This document shows, piece after piece, positions 52,265 through 60,827 of a stretch of DNA of 64,000 nucleotides. The position numbers were made by a program, and so were the translations under genes. Each line of letters starts with the position of its first letter. Within the stretch, counting starts at the first letter, position 1. A model generated the notes under the pieces. The model had not been told where the DNA came from and did no database searches. It saw only the letters and a program-made list of their open reading frames with translations. Source of the DNA: JBGTGT01 sp051439375 (lineage in GTDB: Bacteria; Cyanobacteriota; Cyanobacteriia; Cyanobacteriales; Microcystaceae); the NCBI GenBank assembly GCA_051439375.1, contig JBFRWB010000239.1, forward strand, positions 39,990-103,989. The letters run 5' to 3'.

Positions 52265-53725
52265 TTAATTTAAAAATGAGATTGAAGGCCATGTTAATAC
52301 CATCCAAAATAGCAAAATTAAGATTAAACTCATAACTCCCATTAAATGATCAAACTCTTCTAATAAACGGGGTAAATAAAGGGTAACTTTTTGAAAAATG
52401 AATAAATAAGCCAACCAACCTAAGAAAATTGTAGCAAGGGGTTTAATTGTATTTTTTAAAGTGTATGCGTCATAATAAATGATATTAGCTACGATTAAAC
52501 CACCCAAGAGAACGGTCATAGCTAACCAAAAGCCTGTTTTAAGGGCAATTGTTTTACCTCCCTTGGGCAAAAAGATAAATTTTGCAAAAGAAATTCCTGT
52601 TCCTAATGCGGCAATATTCATGCCAATTTCTTGCCAGTCTAAAAGACTCTTCATCGTTAATATTTTAGCCCCAAATCCTGCGAGTAAAGGAAAGCCTGAA
52701 ATAGAAAAACTAGCGATAACTAAAGCTAGCCAAATACGATTATCAAGAGGAGTATGTTTCAGTTCTTTAAAATTACGACTCGGTAAATTACCAGCAATTA
52801 AAAATAGAGAAGATTTCACTAAACCATGGGTTAGGGCATAAAATCCTGCGACTTTTGGTATGGGTGCTGCTAGAATAAAACCGATCTGAGAAATAGTATG
52901 AAAGGCTAACATTCGCTTGGTATCTTTCTCGAAAACTGCATAAGATACCCCTAAAAGGGCGGTTAAAACCCCGAAAAGACGAACGATAGGGTCAAGTTCA
53001 GGAAGAACAATTGCACAACGAACAAGGGGTAAAATACCTGCTTTAACCACTACCCCCGATAATAGTGCAGAAACGGGACTTTCTGACTCAGAATGGGTTA
53101 GGGGTAACCATAACCCCGAAAAAAAGACACCTCCTTTCACTAATAACCCTAAAAAAATTAAAGCCGCCGCTTCGGGAGGCGCATTTTGCAAGCCTGCGAA
53201 ATTAAATGAACGGTTACTTTGATAAACTAAAACAGCCCCTACTAGATAGAACAACATAGCGGTGTTGCTAACAAAAAGATAGCGTAGTCCCACCCAAATA
53301 GAACGACCCGTGCGAGAATAAGTAATTAATAAAAAAGATCCAATACTCAGTACTTCTAGGGCTACATATAAGCTAATAAAATCTTCGCAGATAAAGGTTG
53401 AATTAACGCTACCGTGGAGAATAATAGCTTGGGCATAAAAAAAAGCGATTTTGTCACTTTGCCAACAATATAAAACCACAGCCGTTGTCACTAACCCGTT
53501 AGTTAGAACGAAAAATGCGCTTAAATCGTCAGCCACTAATGTAACGCCAAAGCTATCTAATAGTTCTAACTTAATGGGAGAATCTAAAGTAAATAGAGTG
53601 GCTGCATAAATAACCGAAAAAAATCCCATCCCCAAAGCTAAATAACGGTCCAGCTTCGGCAATAAAAAGAGAGTAAATCCTAGAACAAAAGGAACGGCAA
53701 TCCAGATGATGGTTAAAGTGTTCAT
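52265..53725 (-). CDS. MnhD/MrpD-type cation/proton antiporter subunit (NdhD-like)
   Basis: A 486-residue protein of the proton-translocating NuoN/ND4/MrpD family with about fourteen membrane helices. The conserved glutamate is in SLYVALEVLSIGSFLLI near residue 117, lysines are in LLVKGGVFFSGLWLPLTHSE and VVKAGILPLVRC, and the family core is DTKRMLAFHTISQIGFIL near residue 270. It overlaps the C subunit gene by four bases. Only C and D subunits are present, not the full seven-gene Mrp set. It probably helps to expel sodium, supporting the sodium-driven bicarbonate permease upstream. Confidence 0.88.
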   Translation of the reverse strand: MNTLTIIWIAVPFVLGFTLFLLPKLDRYLALGMGFFSVIYAATLFTLDSPIKLELLDSFGVTLVADDLSAFFVLTNGLVTTAVVLYCWQSDKIAFFYAQAIILHGSVNSTFICEDFISLYVALEVLSIGSFLLITYSRTGRSIWVGLRYLFVSNTAMLFYLVGAVLVYQSNRSFNFAGLQNAPPEAAALIFLGLLVKGGVFFSGLWLPLTHSESESPVSALLSGVVVKAGILPLVRCAIVLPELDPIVRLFGVLTALLGVSYAVFEKDTKRMLAFHTISQIGFILAAPIPKVAGFYALTHGLVKSSLFLIAGNLPSRNFKELKHTPLDNRIWLALVIASFSISGFPLLAGFGAKILTMKSLLDWQEIGMNIAALGTGISFAKFIFLPKGGKTIALKTGFWLAMTVLLGGLIVANIIYYDAYTLKNTIKPLATIFLGWLAYLFIFQKVTLYLPRLLEEFDHLMGVMSLILILLFWMVLTWPSISFLN

Positions 53726-54072
53726 GGTGTATTGTCCTTTTCAATTTCCTCCGTTTCTAGGGTGGGATTATCTTTTGCTAATTTTATCACCCCTACTAAC
53801 ATTAAGGCTTGAATAGAAAAACCAATTACAATAGCGGTTAAGATGACAGCTTGGGGAACCGGATCAGCATAATTAACCGTTTTATTTTCTTCAAAGATAG
53901 GGGTAAATAAGCCCGTTCTAGATGCGATCGCAACATAATAAACAATAACTCCCGTACTCATTATATCCATTGCAATAATTTTCATCATCAAATTCCTTTT
54001 GAAAATGATGCCCAAAAAACCTAAAAAAATGGTAATCAAAATTAATGCTTCTGCAAGTTCAAAATTAATCAT
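53722..54072 (-). CDS. MnhC/MrpC-type antiporter subunit (NuoK-like)
   Basis: A 116-residue protein with three membrane helices (LILITIFLGFLGIIF, IIAMDIMSTGVIVYYVAIA, QAVILTAIVIGFSIQALML), the NuoK/MrpC pattern; DPVPQAVILTAIVIG is a hallmark. It precedes the D subunit with a four-base overlap, and follows the PsiE gene after 28 bases. Together C and D form the core of a Mrp-like antiporter module. Confidence 0.9.
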   Translation of the reverse strand: MINFELAEALILITIFLGFLGIIFKRNLMMKIIAMDIMSTGVIVYYVAIASRTGLFTPIFEENKTVNYADPVPQAVILTAIVIGFSIQALMLVGVIKLAKDNPTLETEEIEKDNTP

Positions 54073-54100
54073 TGTCTATCCTTTATAAAGTAAGTTTTTC

Positions 54101-54580
54101 TTAATCTCTGTGATTGAGGCGTTTAACCATCCAATAACTAACAGATAATGCTAAAATCGCTAAGGCTAGAGAAGCTAGATAAAAGTAGCCATTATCTCCT
54201 TTCTCAAATTTAGAAAAATCGAAAATAATAATTTTTCTAGCAACAGCAATTAAAGAAGTCGCAATTACTAATTCTACCTGAACGACGTGCTTTTTTAGAT
54301 AAACTGTAATATTTTCTAATAATTCTAAAGCAATTAAGACATTTAAAAATAAACTAAATATTTCAATGATTGTTTTTTCAAAAAAACCCCACGGTTCAGA
54401 AAATAAGTCACCCACTAAAATCAAAATTAAATCATAAATAGAAACGACGATAACCGTTAACAAAGCTAAAGAGAGAACCTTAGAAAATACGTTCTCTCCT
54501 CGTTTAATCAGCTTTAAGAAACTATCGTCATTAAAGTTTTTTTTGATTAAGTTAAGCCAGTTTCCTCGCTGGTTTTTCAT
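54101..54580 (-). CDS. PsiE-family membrane protein
   Basis: A 159-residue protein with four membrane helices: residues 38-60, 70-90, 100-120 and 133-152. FSLFLNVLIALELLENITVY and VVQVELVIATSLIAVARKII are typical of the phosphate-starvation-inducible E family. Function is unknown. In this operon-like run it lies between the bicarbonate permease and the antiporter subunits, which hints at a role in carbon or ion balance rather than phosphate. Confidence 0.85.
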   Translation of the reverse strand: MKNQRGNWLNLIKKNFNDDSFLKLIKRGENVFSKVLSLALLTVIVVSIYDLILILVGDLFSEPWGFFEKTIIEIFSLFLNVLIALELLENITVYLKKHVVQVELVIATSLIAVARKIIIFDFSKFEKGDNGYFYLASLALAILALSVSYWMVKRLNHRD

Positions 54581-54719
54581 AAAATTAGACAGACAATTAA
54601 GTAACAGATGAATGGGTTAAGAAGAAATCCCTTCCTCAAAGGGAGAGAATTAGGTGAAAGGAATAAAGTATTCTTATTTAACCATATTTAAGAACCTAAC
54701 ACCTAATATCTAACCCCCA

Positions 54720-56480
54720 TTACACTACACTGTTACCGTTGTTTGTGGCTGTTGAAGCCGTTCCATTTGAGGCTGCACCATTTACCGTTTCAAGGGGTTT
54801 GGGGCTATCGGGGTAAATTCCGCCGTTTAACACACCCAATGCTTGACGAAGGGCATTCACTCTGGTTTTAACTCGATTTTGATGGGGAATCCGATCTAAA
54901 ATATTAAAGCGTTGCAGACGTTTTTTCACCTTATCATCACTACCGACAATATAAACATCCAACGACTGACGATAAGCATCATCAATGAGTTTTTCTATGG
55001 CTAAGGTTGCGGTGACACCCAACATAGGAACATGGGTTAAATCCAAGATTAACGCTTGATAACGGTCTAAAATGGTTTGACGTTGGGTAATGGCTTTCGC
55101 AGCCCCAAAACTTAGAGGGCCACCTAAATCTAAGAGTAAGATTTTACCATCAGCTTGTTTGAGCAGGTCTTTTCCTTCTTCACAGAGAATATCCGCTTCT
55201 TCATCTTCGTGGTGGTCAATAGCTTTAACCTTATCTTCCTGAATCTGAGCTAAACGATTAATCGTCAGAATGTTAGCAACAAAGACACCTACACCTACTG
55301 CAACAATTAAGTCAACAAAAACCGTTAAACCCATCACACAGTACATAATAGCTGCGGTTTTGATGGACAAATAATGCGCCCGTTTGAGGAATTTCCAGTC
55401 AATAATATCAATACCCACTTTTAGGGCAATCCCTGCTAATACGGCTAAGGGAATTTGTTCGGTTAAGCCTGCTGCCCAAATAACAACAACAGCTAGGATA
55501 ACTGCACGAGTTAAGCCCGATAAGGCGGTTCTTGCCCCAGTTTGAATATTTACCACTGTTCCCATGGTAGCCCCTGCACCGGGGAGTCCACCAAATAAAC
55601 CAGAGACAATATTACCAATCCCTTGACCAATTAATTCTTTATTGGAGTTGTGTTCGGTTTGGGTTAAACTGTCAGCGATGACAGAGGTTAACAGGGAGTC
55701 GATACATCCTAACATCCCTAAAACTGCCCCTTCGAGAAGCATTAACTGGATGTGTTCACCAGAGAAGGTGGGGAAGTTAAGACTCGGTAATCCAGCAGAA
55801 ATCTCGCCAATACGTCGAATTTCGCTACCACCAAAGAGGAAAACAGACATTAATGTTCCCACAACTAAGGCGACTAACTGAGGAGGAACAAATCGCTTTA
55901 ATTTATTTGGTGTGAGGAAGATTAAAGCAACGGTAACAGCCCCTAAGACTGCCTCTAAGGGATTAAGGGTGGCAATAAAGTTTGGTAATGCTTGTAAAGC
56001 CCCAATTACTCCCCCTTTGGGGTTAGGATGTCCTAGAAAGGGTCCTAATTGCAGGATGATTAGAATCACTCCAATCCCTGACATGAAGCCAGAAATCACC
56101 GAATAAGGCATCATCGTGACGTATTTGCCTAAACGGAGTGACCCAAAGATAATTTGGAAAATCCCGGCTAACATCACCACGGTAAAGGCCATGGCCATGC
56201 CATTTTCGGGGTTATCAGCAATGAGTTTAGAAATTACGGCGGTCATTACCACAGTCATTGGCCCTGTGGGTTCAGAAATTAGGGTAGGTGTTCCCCCAAA
56301 AAGGGCGGCGAAAAAGCCCACTAACACTGCACCGTAAAGTCCGGCGGTTGCACCTGCACCAGAAGCGACACCGAAAGCGAGAGCCATTGGGAGGGAAACA
56401 ATAGCTGTGGTGACACCGCCGAATATATCCCCCCTTAAGTTCTTAAAATGGATTGAATTGAGTAAATTTAGTTGCTGCAT
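54720..56480 (-). CDS. bicA: SulP-family permease, BicA-type sodium-dependent bicarbonate transporter
   Basis: A 586-residue SulP protein. The membrane domain begins FKNLRGDIFGGVTTAIVSLP and has the substrate-site segment PTLISEPTGPMTVVMTAVIS. NKELIGQGIGNIVSGLFGGLPGAGA is the second signature. A cytoplasmic STAS domain spans about residues 440-550 (GKILLLDLGGPLSFGAAKAI). Length and sequence fit BicA, the low-affinity, sodium-coupled bicarbonate transporter, rather than a sulfate transporter. Antiporter subunits downstream and operator-like palindromes upstream support this. Confidence 0.82.
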   Translation of the reverse strand: MQQLNLLNSIHFKNLRGDIFGGVTTAIVSLPMALAFGVASGAGATAGLYGAVLVGFFAALFGGTPTLISEPTGPMTVVMTAVISKLIADNPENGMAMAFTVVMLAGIFQIIFGSLRLGKYVTMMPYSVISGFMSGIGVILIILQLGPFLGHPNPKGGVIGALQALPNFIATLNPLEAVLGAVTVALIFLTPNKLKRFVPPQLVALVVGTLMSVFLFGGSEIRRIGEISAGLPSLNFPTFSGEHIQLMLLEGAVLGMLGCIDSLLTSVIADSLTQTEHNSNKELIGQGIGNIVSGLFGGLPGAGATMGTVVNIQTGARTALSGLTRAVILAVVVIWAAGLTEQIPLAVLAGIALKVGIDIIDWKFLKRAHYLSIKTAAIMYCVMGLTVFVDLIVAVGVGVFVANILTINRLAQIQEDKVKAIDHHEDEEADILCEEGKDLLKQADGKILLLDLGGPLSFGAAKAITQRQTILDRYQALILDLTHVPMLGVTATLAIEKLIDDAYRQSLDVYIVGSDDKVKKRLQRFNILDRIPHQNRVKTRVNALRQALGVLNGGIYPDSPKPLETVNGAASNGTASTATNNGNSVV

Positions 56481-56525
56481 AGTTAATCCTTTGCCATTGG
56501 TAAAATTCTATTTTTGGAATTCAAA

Positions 56526-56572
56526 GCATTGTTGTTAATCAATGCAATAGATATTATCAAAAAATATCTATT
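56526..56572. promoter_or_regulatory. Two palindromic operator-like sites upstream of bicA
   Basis: GCATTGTTGTTAATCAATGC (56526-56545) has six-base inverted arms, and AATAGATATT-N7-AATATCTATT (56546-56572) has ten-base perfect arms. They adjoin and lie 46-92 bases before the bicA start. The overlap also contains TCAATG-N11-ATCAAA, near the TCAATG-N10-ATCAAT motif that I recall for the LysR-type carbon regulator NdhR/CcmR. A LysR-type operator is the likely function. Confidence 0.6.
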
Positions 56573-56667
56573 TTGTCTGCCTTGATTAGATTAGATTTTT
56601 TAATAGGTATTTTTATCTATCATTTATCAAAGGCATCAGTTGGGAAAAATTTAAGCAAAATTGAAAC

Positions 56668-56700
56668 TTTTAAAGGACGCAACAGTTTACGCCCTTTAAA
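56668..56700 (-). terminator. Possible terminator after rseP
   Basis: On the minus strand AAAGGGCG and CGTCCTTT form a stem with one mismatch and a loop of about ten bases, about 20 bases after the rseP stop. Only a short T-poor tail follows, so it may be weak. Confidence 0.45.
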
Positions 56701-56719
56701 ACCTTTTCTTGCTAAAATT

Positions 56720-57781
56720 TCACTGAAAAACTGCTAGATTTAGAGTATCTCTGACAATGAGAATAAATCCTAAGCCTAGCAGTAATACTAACCCTGTCTG
56801 CATAATCCCTTCTTGGAGTCGTTGGGGAAGGGGTTTTCCTCGGAGTCCTTCGACTAAAAGAAAGGCTAATTGACCGCCATCGAGGGCGGGAAGGGGTAAA
56901 ATGTTAATAATCGCCAAATTAATGCTAATTAACGCCCCAAATTGTAATAAATTAGCTAATCCATTATCAGCGATCGCTGCTCCGTATTCCACAATTTTTA
57001 CTGGCCCCGCCACCTGTTGAGCAGTTTCTTTAAAATTACTGAGCAATTGCCAAAAGCCTTTAACGGTTAAGGTTGTTAAATTTTGAAAAGAAGTAGCCCC
57101 TAAGCGGAACATATCCCCTAAATTCTCCGCATGACGCACACTGACATTGGGCAAGAGTCCCACACCCATCTTACCCTCTCCTGCTTCATTGGGTTGGGGA
57201 GTAACGGATAGTATTAAGGTGTCTTCCCCTCGTTTGACCATTAAATCAAGGGGAATGGAGGGAGCATTTTTGACTTTTTCAATAAAATTTTCGGTTGAAT
57301 CGGGAAAGTCTCCCAAAGATTCCCCATTAACAGCTACAATTAAATCCCCTGACTCTAATCCTCCTCTTCTTGCTGCGGATGTGTCATCCACGCTTCGGAT
57401 AATAACCCCCGGCTGAACATCCTGCACCCCTAAAATTCCTGCTTGTCCCACAAGGAGAAAATAGGCAAAAATAAGATTAGCAATCACCCCAGCACTAATA
57501 ACAATGGCACGGTCAAAAATAGGACGATTGCGGAGTAAATTGGGGTCATCAGGGGGAATTTCACTATCGGGGTCATCATCAGGAAATCCAACGTATCCCC
57601 CCAAGGGTAAGGCACGGATAGCATATTCTGTTTCTGAACCTTCATATTTGGCAAGTGCTGGGCCAAAACCAATGGAAAAGCGATTGACTCGAATCCCTTG
57701 GAATCTAGCGGCGGCAAAGTGGCCTAACTCATGAACGACGATTAAAAGGGCTAAAACTGCGATCGCTGCCAAGACTGACAT
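56720..57781 (-). CDS. rseP: RseP-type site-2 zinc metalloprotease (M50)
   Basis: A 353-residue intramembrane protease. The zinc motif HELGH lies in LLIVVHELGHFAAARFQG near residue 17. A single PDZ domain spans about residues 115-200 (RRGGLESGDLIVAVNGESL). The third zinc ligand is in LPLPALDGGQLAFLLVE near residue 298. About four membrane helices are visible. It probably cleaves anti-sigma factors or other single-span proteins; no sigma factor gene is adjacent. Confidence 0.95.
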   Translation of the reverse strand: MSVLAAIAVLALLIVVHELGHFAAARFQGIRVNRFSIGFGPALAKYEGSETEYAIRALPLGGYVGFPDDDPDSEIPPDDPNLLRNRPIFDRAIVISAGVIANLIFAYFLLVGQAGILGVQDVQPGVIIRSVDDTSAARRGGLESGDLIVAVNGESLGDFPDSTENFIEKVKNAPSIPLDLMVKRGEDTLILSVTPQPNEAGEGKMGVGLLPNVSVRHAENLGDMFRLGATSFQNLTTLTVKGFWQLLSNFKETAQQVAGPVKIVEYGAAIADNGLANLLQFGALISINLAIINILPLPALDGGQLAFLLVEGLRGKPLPQRLQEGIMQTGLVLLLGLGFILIVRDTLNLAVFQ

Positions 57782-58060
57782 AAGATTATTTAACGAAAAC
57801 TTAATTAAAAAACATTAACCTATTGTTACATCTCTCTCAGGTTCGACGCAAGCCATAGCAGTGAACATTTTATGTTAACAGTCAAAGTTTAAATTTTTCC
57901 ATCCTTCCTGTTAGATTTCCATCTATCTAGGGCAAGCTAAAGAGTGAAGACTGAAGAGTCATGAGTCCCTTAGTCCTTGGTTTTTCGTCTCATCTGAACT
58001 TAAAACTGAGGACTTCCCCTATCCCTATCCACGCATTCTCGTTTATAAGGAGAGTCAACC

Positions 58061-58615
58061 GTGTCAAGTCACAAGATTCTCGTCATTGATGACAGTAGAG
58101 TAATTCGGATGCGAGTCCGAGATATGCTTCCCGCCAATAATTTTGAGATTATTGAAGCCAAAGATGGACTAGAAGGTTATAATCTTATGCGGAGTGAGCA
58201 ACCTAACCTCATTATGCTCGATTTCCTTCTGCCCAAAATGAGCGGTTGGGAAGTCTTTCAAGAAATTCAAAAGGAATTTAGCCTCAAACAGATTCCTTTG
58301 GTGTTAATGTCGGGGCGTAAAGAGGAAGTCGTCGAAAAAATCCCTGAACCCTTTAAAGATTTTGCATTTGTAGAAAAACCTTTTGAAAAAGGGCAATTAG
58401 TGGCGGCAATTAAGGAAGCCATGGCCAAAGCCCCGAAAGATTTACGTCCCCCTGTTTCTGCACAAAAACCAGAGTCAACGGCTTCTGATACGGCTTCTAT
58501 GATGGCAGAAATTGAAAGCTTGAAAAAACAAGTGGCAACGATGAACAAAGAAATGACAACAATGAAGAAAAATATGGCACAATTGGTCAAATTTATCAAG
58601 CAAAAGCTATCTTAA
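58061..58615 (+). CDS. CheY-type response regulator with C-terminal helix
   Basis: A 184-residue protein. The receiver domain (residues 4-120) has the acidic pair in ILVIDDSRVIRMR, the phospho-acceptor Asp in LIMLDFLLPKMSG, Ser in LVLMSGRKEE and Lys in FVEKPFEKG. A Pro/Ala-rich linker is followed by a helical tail, MAEIESLKKQVATMNKEMTT, likely a coiled coil for oligomerisation. There is no DNA-binding domain. The start is GTG, with AAGGAG nine bases upstream. Confidence 0.9.
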   Translation: MSSHKILVIDDSRVIRMRVRDMLPANNFEIIEAKDGLEGYNLMRSEQPNLIMLDFLLPKMSGWEVFQEIQKEFSLKQIPLVLMSGRKEEVVEKIPEPFKDFAFVEKPFEKGQLVAAIKEAMAKAPKDLRPPVSAQKPESTASDTASMMAEIESLKKQVATMNKEMTTMKKNMAQLVKFIKQKLS

Positions 58616-58711
58616 TCTTTTTTTTGGGACTTAGACCTTAATAAGTTCGTTATTATCATCTTTACACTCACATCTAAATGGCAACTCAGAAGCTTTCGAT
58701 GTGGGTTATTT

Positions 58712-59422
58712 TTATTCGATTGAAATAATCAAAAGCGAAAAGTAAGATAGCTTTAATGTCGGGAAATTTTGTAAGTTACGATAGACTTTTTGTTCGGGTA
58801 AGGTTGCCTTTTCGACAATTCTTGATTTTTCTAATAAGCCTCGTTTTTCGAGGATTTGCCAGACTTTTTCATAAACAGAGGCAACTTTCATAAGAACAAT
58901 TACATCCGCCCAGTTTAAAATAGTTTCTAATTCTTCGACTCGGTATAAAGCGGGTAAAATGGCTAAAGATTGATGGTGTTTGGTGAGGGAAATGCCTAAG
59001 ATAGACGCAACAGCCATGGGAGAACAAATCCCCGGAATCGTTTCTATGATGACCTCTGGATGAAAGGTTTGCAAGGTTTGGGCTAAATAAGTAAAGGTAC
59101 TATAAAAACTGATATCTCCTTCACAAACAAAGGTTACATCTTGACCTTTTTTAAGAGATAACCAGACTGTTTCGGCTGCGGTTTGCCATGCACGTTTTAA
59201 TTGAGCTTCATCTTGACTGTAGGGAAAATCTAGGGGAAGTAATTGCTGATGGGATGTTAACCAAGGGGTCACAATTTTCTGGGCGAATCCCACTGAATGA
59301 TTTAATCCTTTGGGAAAAGCAATTATCTGAGATTGTTGTAATCTTTTTAATCCTTTAATGGTAATTAATTCAGGATCACCTGTCCCCACACTAATACCGT
59401 ATAGTGTACCTAACTGGATCAT
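58712..59422 (-). CDS. cobI: Precorrin-2 C20-methyltransferase
   Basis: A 236-residue SAM-dependent tetrapyrrole methylase of cobalamin synthesis. GTLYGISVGTGDPELITIKG at the N-terminus holds the SAM-binding VGxGDPELxT motif, and FVCEGDISFYSTFTYL near residue 100 and GICSPMAVASILGI near 130 are typical of CobI/CbiL. ATG 59422 is preferred to GTG 59431. No other cobalamin genes are nearby; it follows fabZ in the same direction after a 44-base gap. Confidence 0.92.
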   Translation of the reverse strand: MIQLGTLYGISVGTGDPELITIKGLKRLQQSQIIAFPKGLNHSVGFAQKIVTPWLTSHQQLLPLDFPYSQDEAQLKRAWQTAAETVWLSLKKGQDVTFVCEGDISFYSTFTYLAQTLQTFHPEVIIETIPGICSPMAVASILGISLTKHHQSLAILPALYRVEELETILNWADVIVLMKVASVYEKVWQILEKRGLLEKSRIVEKATLPEQKVYRNLQNFPTLKLSYFSLLIISIE

Positions 59423-59466
59423 TTTATTCACGCTTTAACTAAAATATAAAAGTTCCATCGGTTACT

Positions 59467-59934
59467 CTAATCTAATAAAGAAAATAACATTTCTCCTTTG
59501 GCTGTTAATTGTCCATCCACGGTGGCTTGTCCCTGCATTTTAGCAATGCGGCCTCGTTTAAAACTTAATAATTCCACGGTCATAATTAATTGGTCCCCCG
59601 GTACAACAGGACGACGAAACCGTAATTTATCAATGCCGCCAAAGGCAAAAAACTTCCCTTTCATTCCGTCCATTTGGGTTAAAACTACACCCCCTACTTG
59701 TGCCATTGCTTCGGCAATTAATACCCCCGGCATTAAGGGACGACTGGGAATATGGCCGGGAAAAAAAGGTTCGTTAATCGTAACATTTTTTAATCCCACT
59801 GCCTTTTCGCAGGGGACATAATCAATAATTCTATCCACCAATGCAAAGGGATAGCGATGGGGTAACAGTTGTTGAATTTCTTCGACGGTAAATGTGGTTT
59901 TAAGGGGGGAATTTGCTTCAGTTTCCGTTGTCAT
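59467..59934 (-). CDS. fabZ: 3-hydroxyacyl-ACP dehydratase FabZ
   Basis: A 155-residue hot-dog-fold enzyme of fatty acid synthesis. The catalytic His is in LLPHRYPFALVDRI near residue 26 and the catalytic Glu in GVLIAEAMAQVGG near residue 70. NEPFFPGHIPSRPLMPG lies between them. It overlaps lpxC by four bases (shared ATGA), the usual lpxC-fabZ coupling that links fatty acid and lipid A supply. Confidence 0.97.
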   Translation of the reverse strand: MTTETEANSPLKTTFTVEEIQQLLPHRYPFALVDRIIDYVPCEKAVGLKNVTINEPFFPGHIPSRPLMPGVLIAEAMAQVGGVVLTQMDGMKGKFFAFGGIDKLRFRRPVVPGDQLIMTVELLSFKRGRIAKMQGQATVDGQLTAKGEMLFSLLD

Positions 59935-60737
59935 AATAAGCGTTCTTGTAATGCCTTAGCCAGTTGAACGTGGAGTTTGTGACTTGCTTTATAAGCCAGA
60001 TAATGTCCTTGGGGAATTGATCCCAAAAGACTTAAATCTCCTACTAAATCTAATAGTTTATGACGAACAGGTTCATTTGCAAAGCGCAGGGGAGGGTTTA
60101 ACCATTTCTCGCGATCGCATACAAGGGCATTTTCTAAGCTTCCTCCTTTGATCAAACCAGCTTGCTGTAATTGTTCAATTTGATCGGCTAGTCCAAATGT
60201 TCGAGCAGGGGCGATGGCTTGGGCAAAGCTTTCTTGTTCGGGACTCCAACTGTACCACTGATTACCAATGGGGGCATAGGAAAAGTCAATTCCGTAGGTG
60301 AAACGGGTTTCTGAGGAAGGAAGGGCGGCGACAAAACTATCTTCTTCGTAGATCCAAAGAGGAGATGCGATCGCTGTGGTTAAAGAGAGGCCAGATCCCT
60401 CAAGTTTCATCTCTTGTAGGGCTTCTATCCATAGCTTGGCAGATCCATCTAAAAGGGGAATTTCTGCCCCGTTGACTTCAATTTGGGCATCGTTGAGTCC
60501 ACAGGTAGCGAGGGCTGCTAAGAGGTGTTCTACAGTACGCAAGGTTGCCCCATTTGCTTTTAATTCGGTGGAGAGAAGGGTTTGATCAACGGCTTCTATG
60601 GTTGCAGGAATGTGGGGATGGTTGGGTAAGTCAGTTCTTATGAAATAGCGGCCTTTACCTTGTTCGGTGGGAGTAATACGAACTGTGGTTTGTTGTCCTG
60701 AATGCAATCCAATTCCTGTACGTTCGATGGTTATCAT
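59931..60737 (-). CDS. lpxC: UDP-3-O-acyl-N-acetylglucosamine deacetylase
   Basis: A 268-residue zinc deacetylase, the committed step of lipid A synthesis. ERTGIGLHSGQ opens the protein; the zinc His is in RTVEHLLAAL near residue 67, and the other ligands are in VRHKLLDLVGDLSLLG near residue 225. A catalytic His near the end is in YKASHKLH. It is slightly short but complete for cyanobacteria. lpxA and lpxB do not follow here. Confidence 0.95.
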   Translation of the reverse strand: MITIERTGIGLHSGQQTTVRITPTEQGKGRYFIRTDLPNHPHIPATIEAVDQTLLSTELKANGATLRTVEHLLAALATCGLNDAQIEVNGAEIPLLDGSAKLWIEALQEMKLEGSGLSLTTAIASPLWIYEEDSFVAALPSSETRFTYGIDFSYAPIGNQWYSWSPEQESFAQAIAPARTFGLADQIEQLQQAGLIKGGSLENALVCDREKWLNPPLRFANEPVRHKLLDLVGDLSLLGSIPQGHYLAYKASHKLHVQLAKALQERLL

Positions 60738-60827
60738 AAGTATGTATTGTACGTTCCATCAAGGTTTGTTGTCATTTTGGCACAAATTGTTCCCTTTGCT
60801 ACAGAGAAAAGGTTTTACAATAACAAT

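Noticed and set aside
54720..56480. Sulfate permease
   Set aside because: The family is SulP, but length, operon partners and carbon-regulator-like upstream sites favour a bicarbonate transporter; sulfate cannot be fully excluded.
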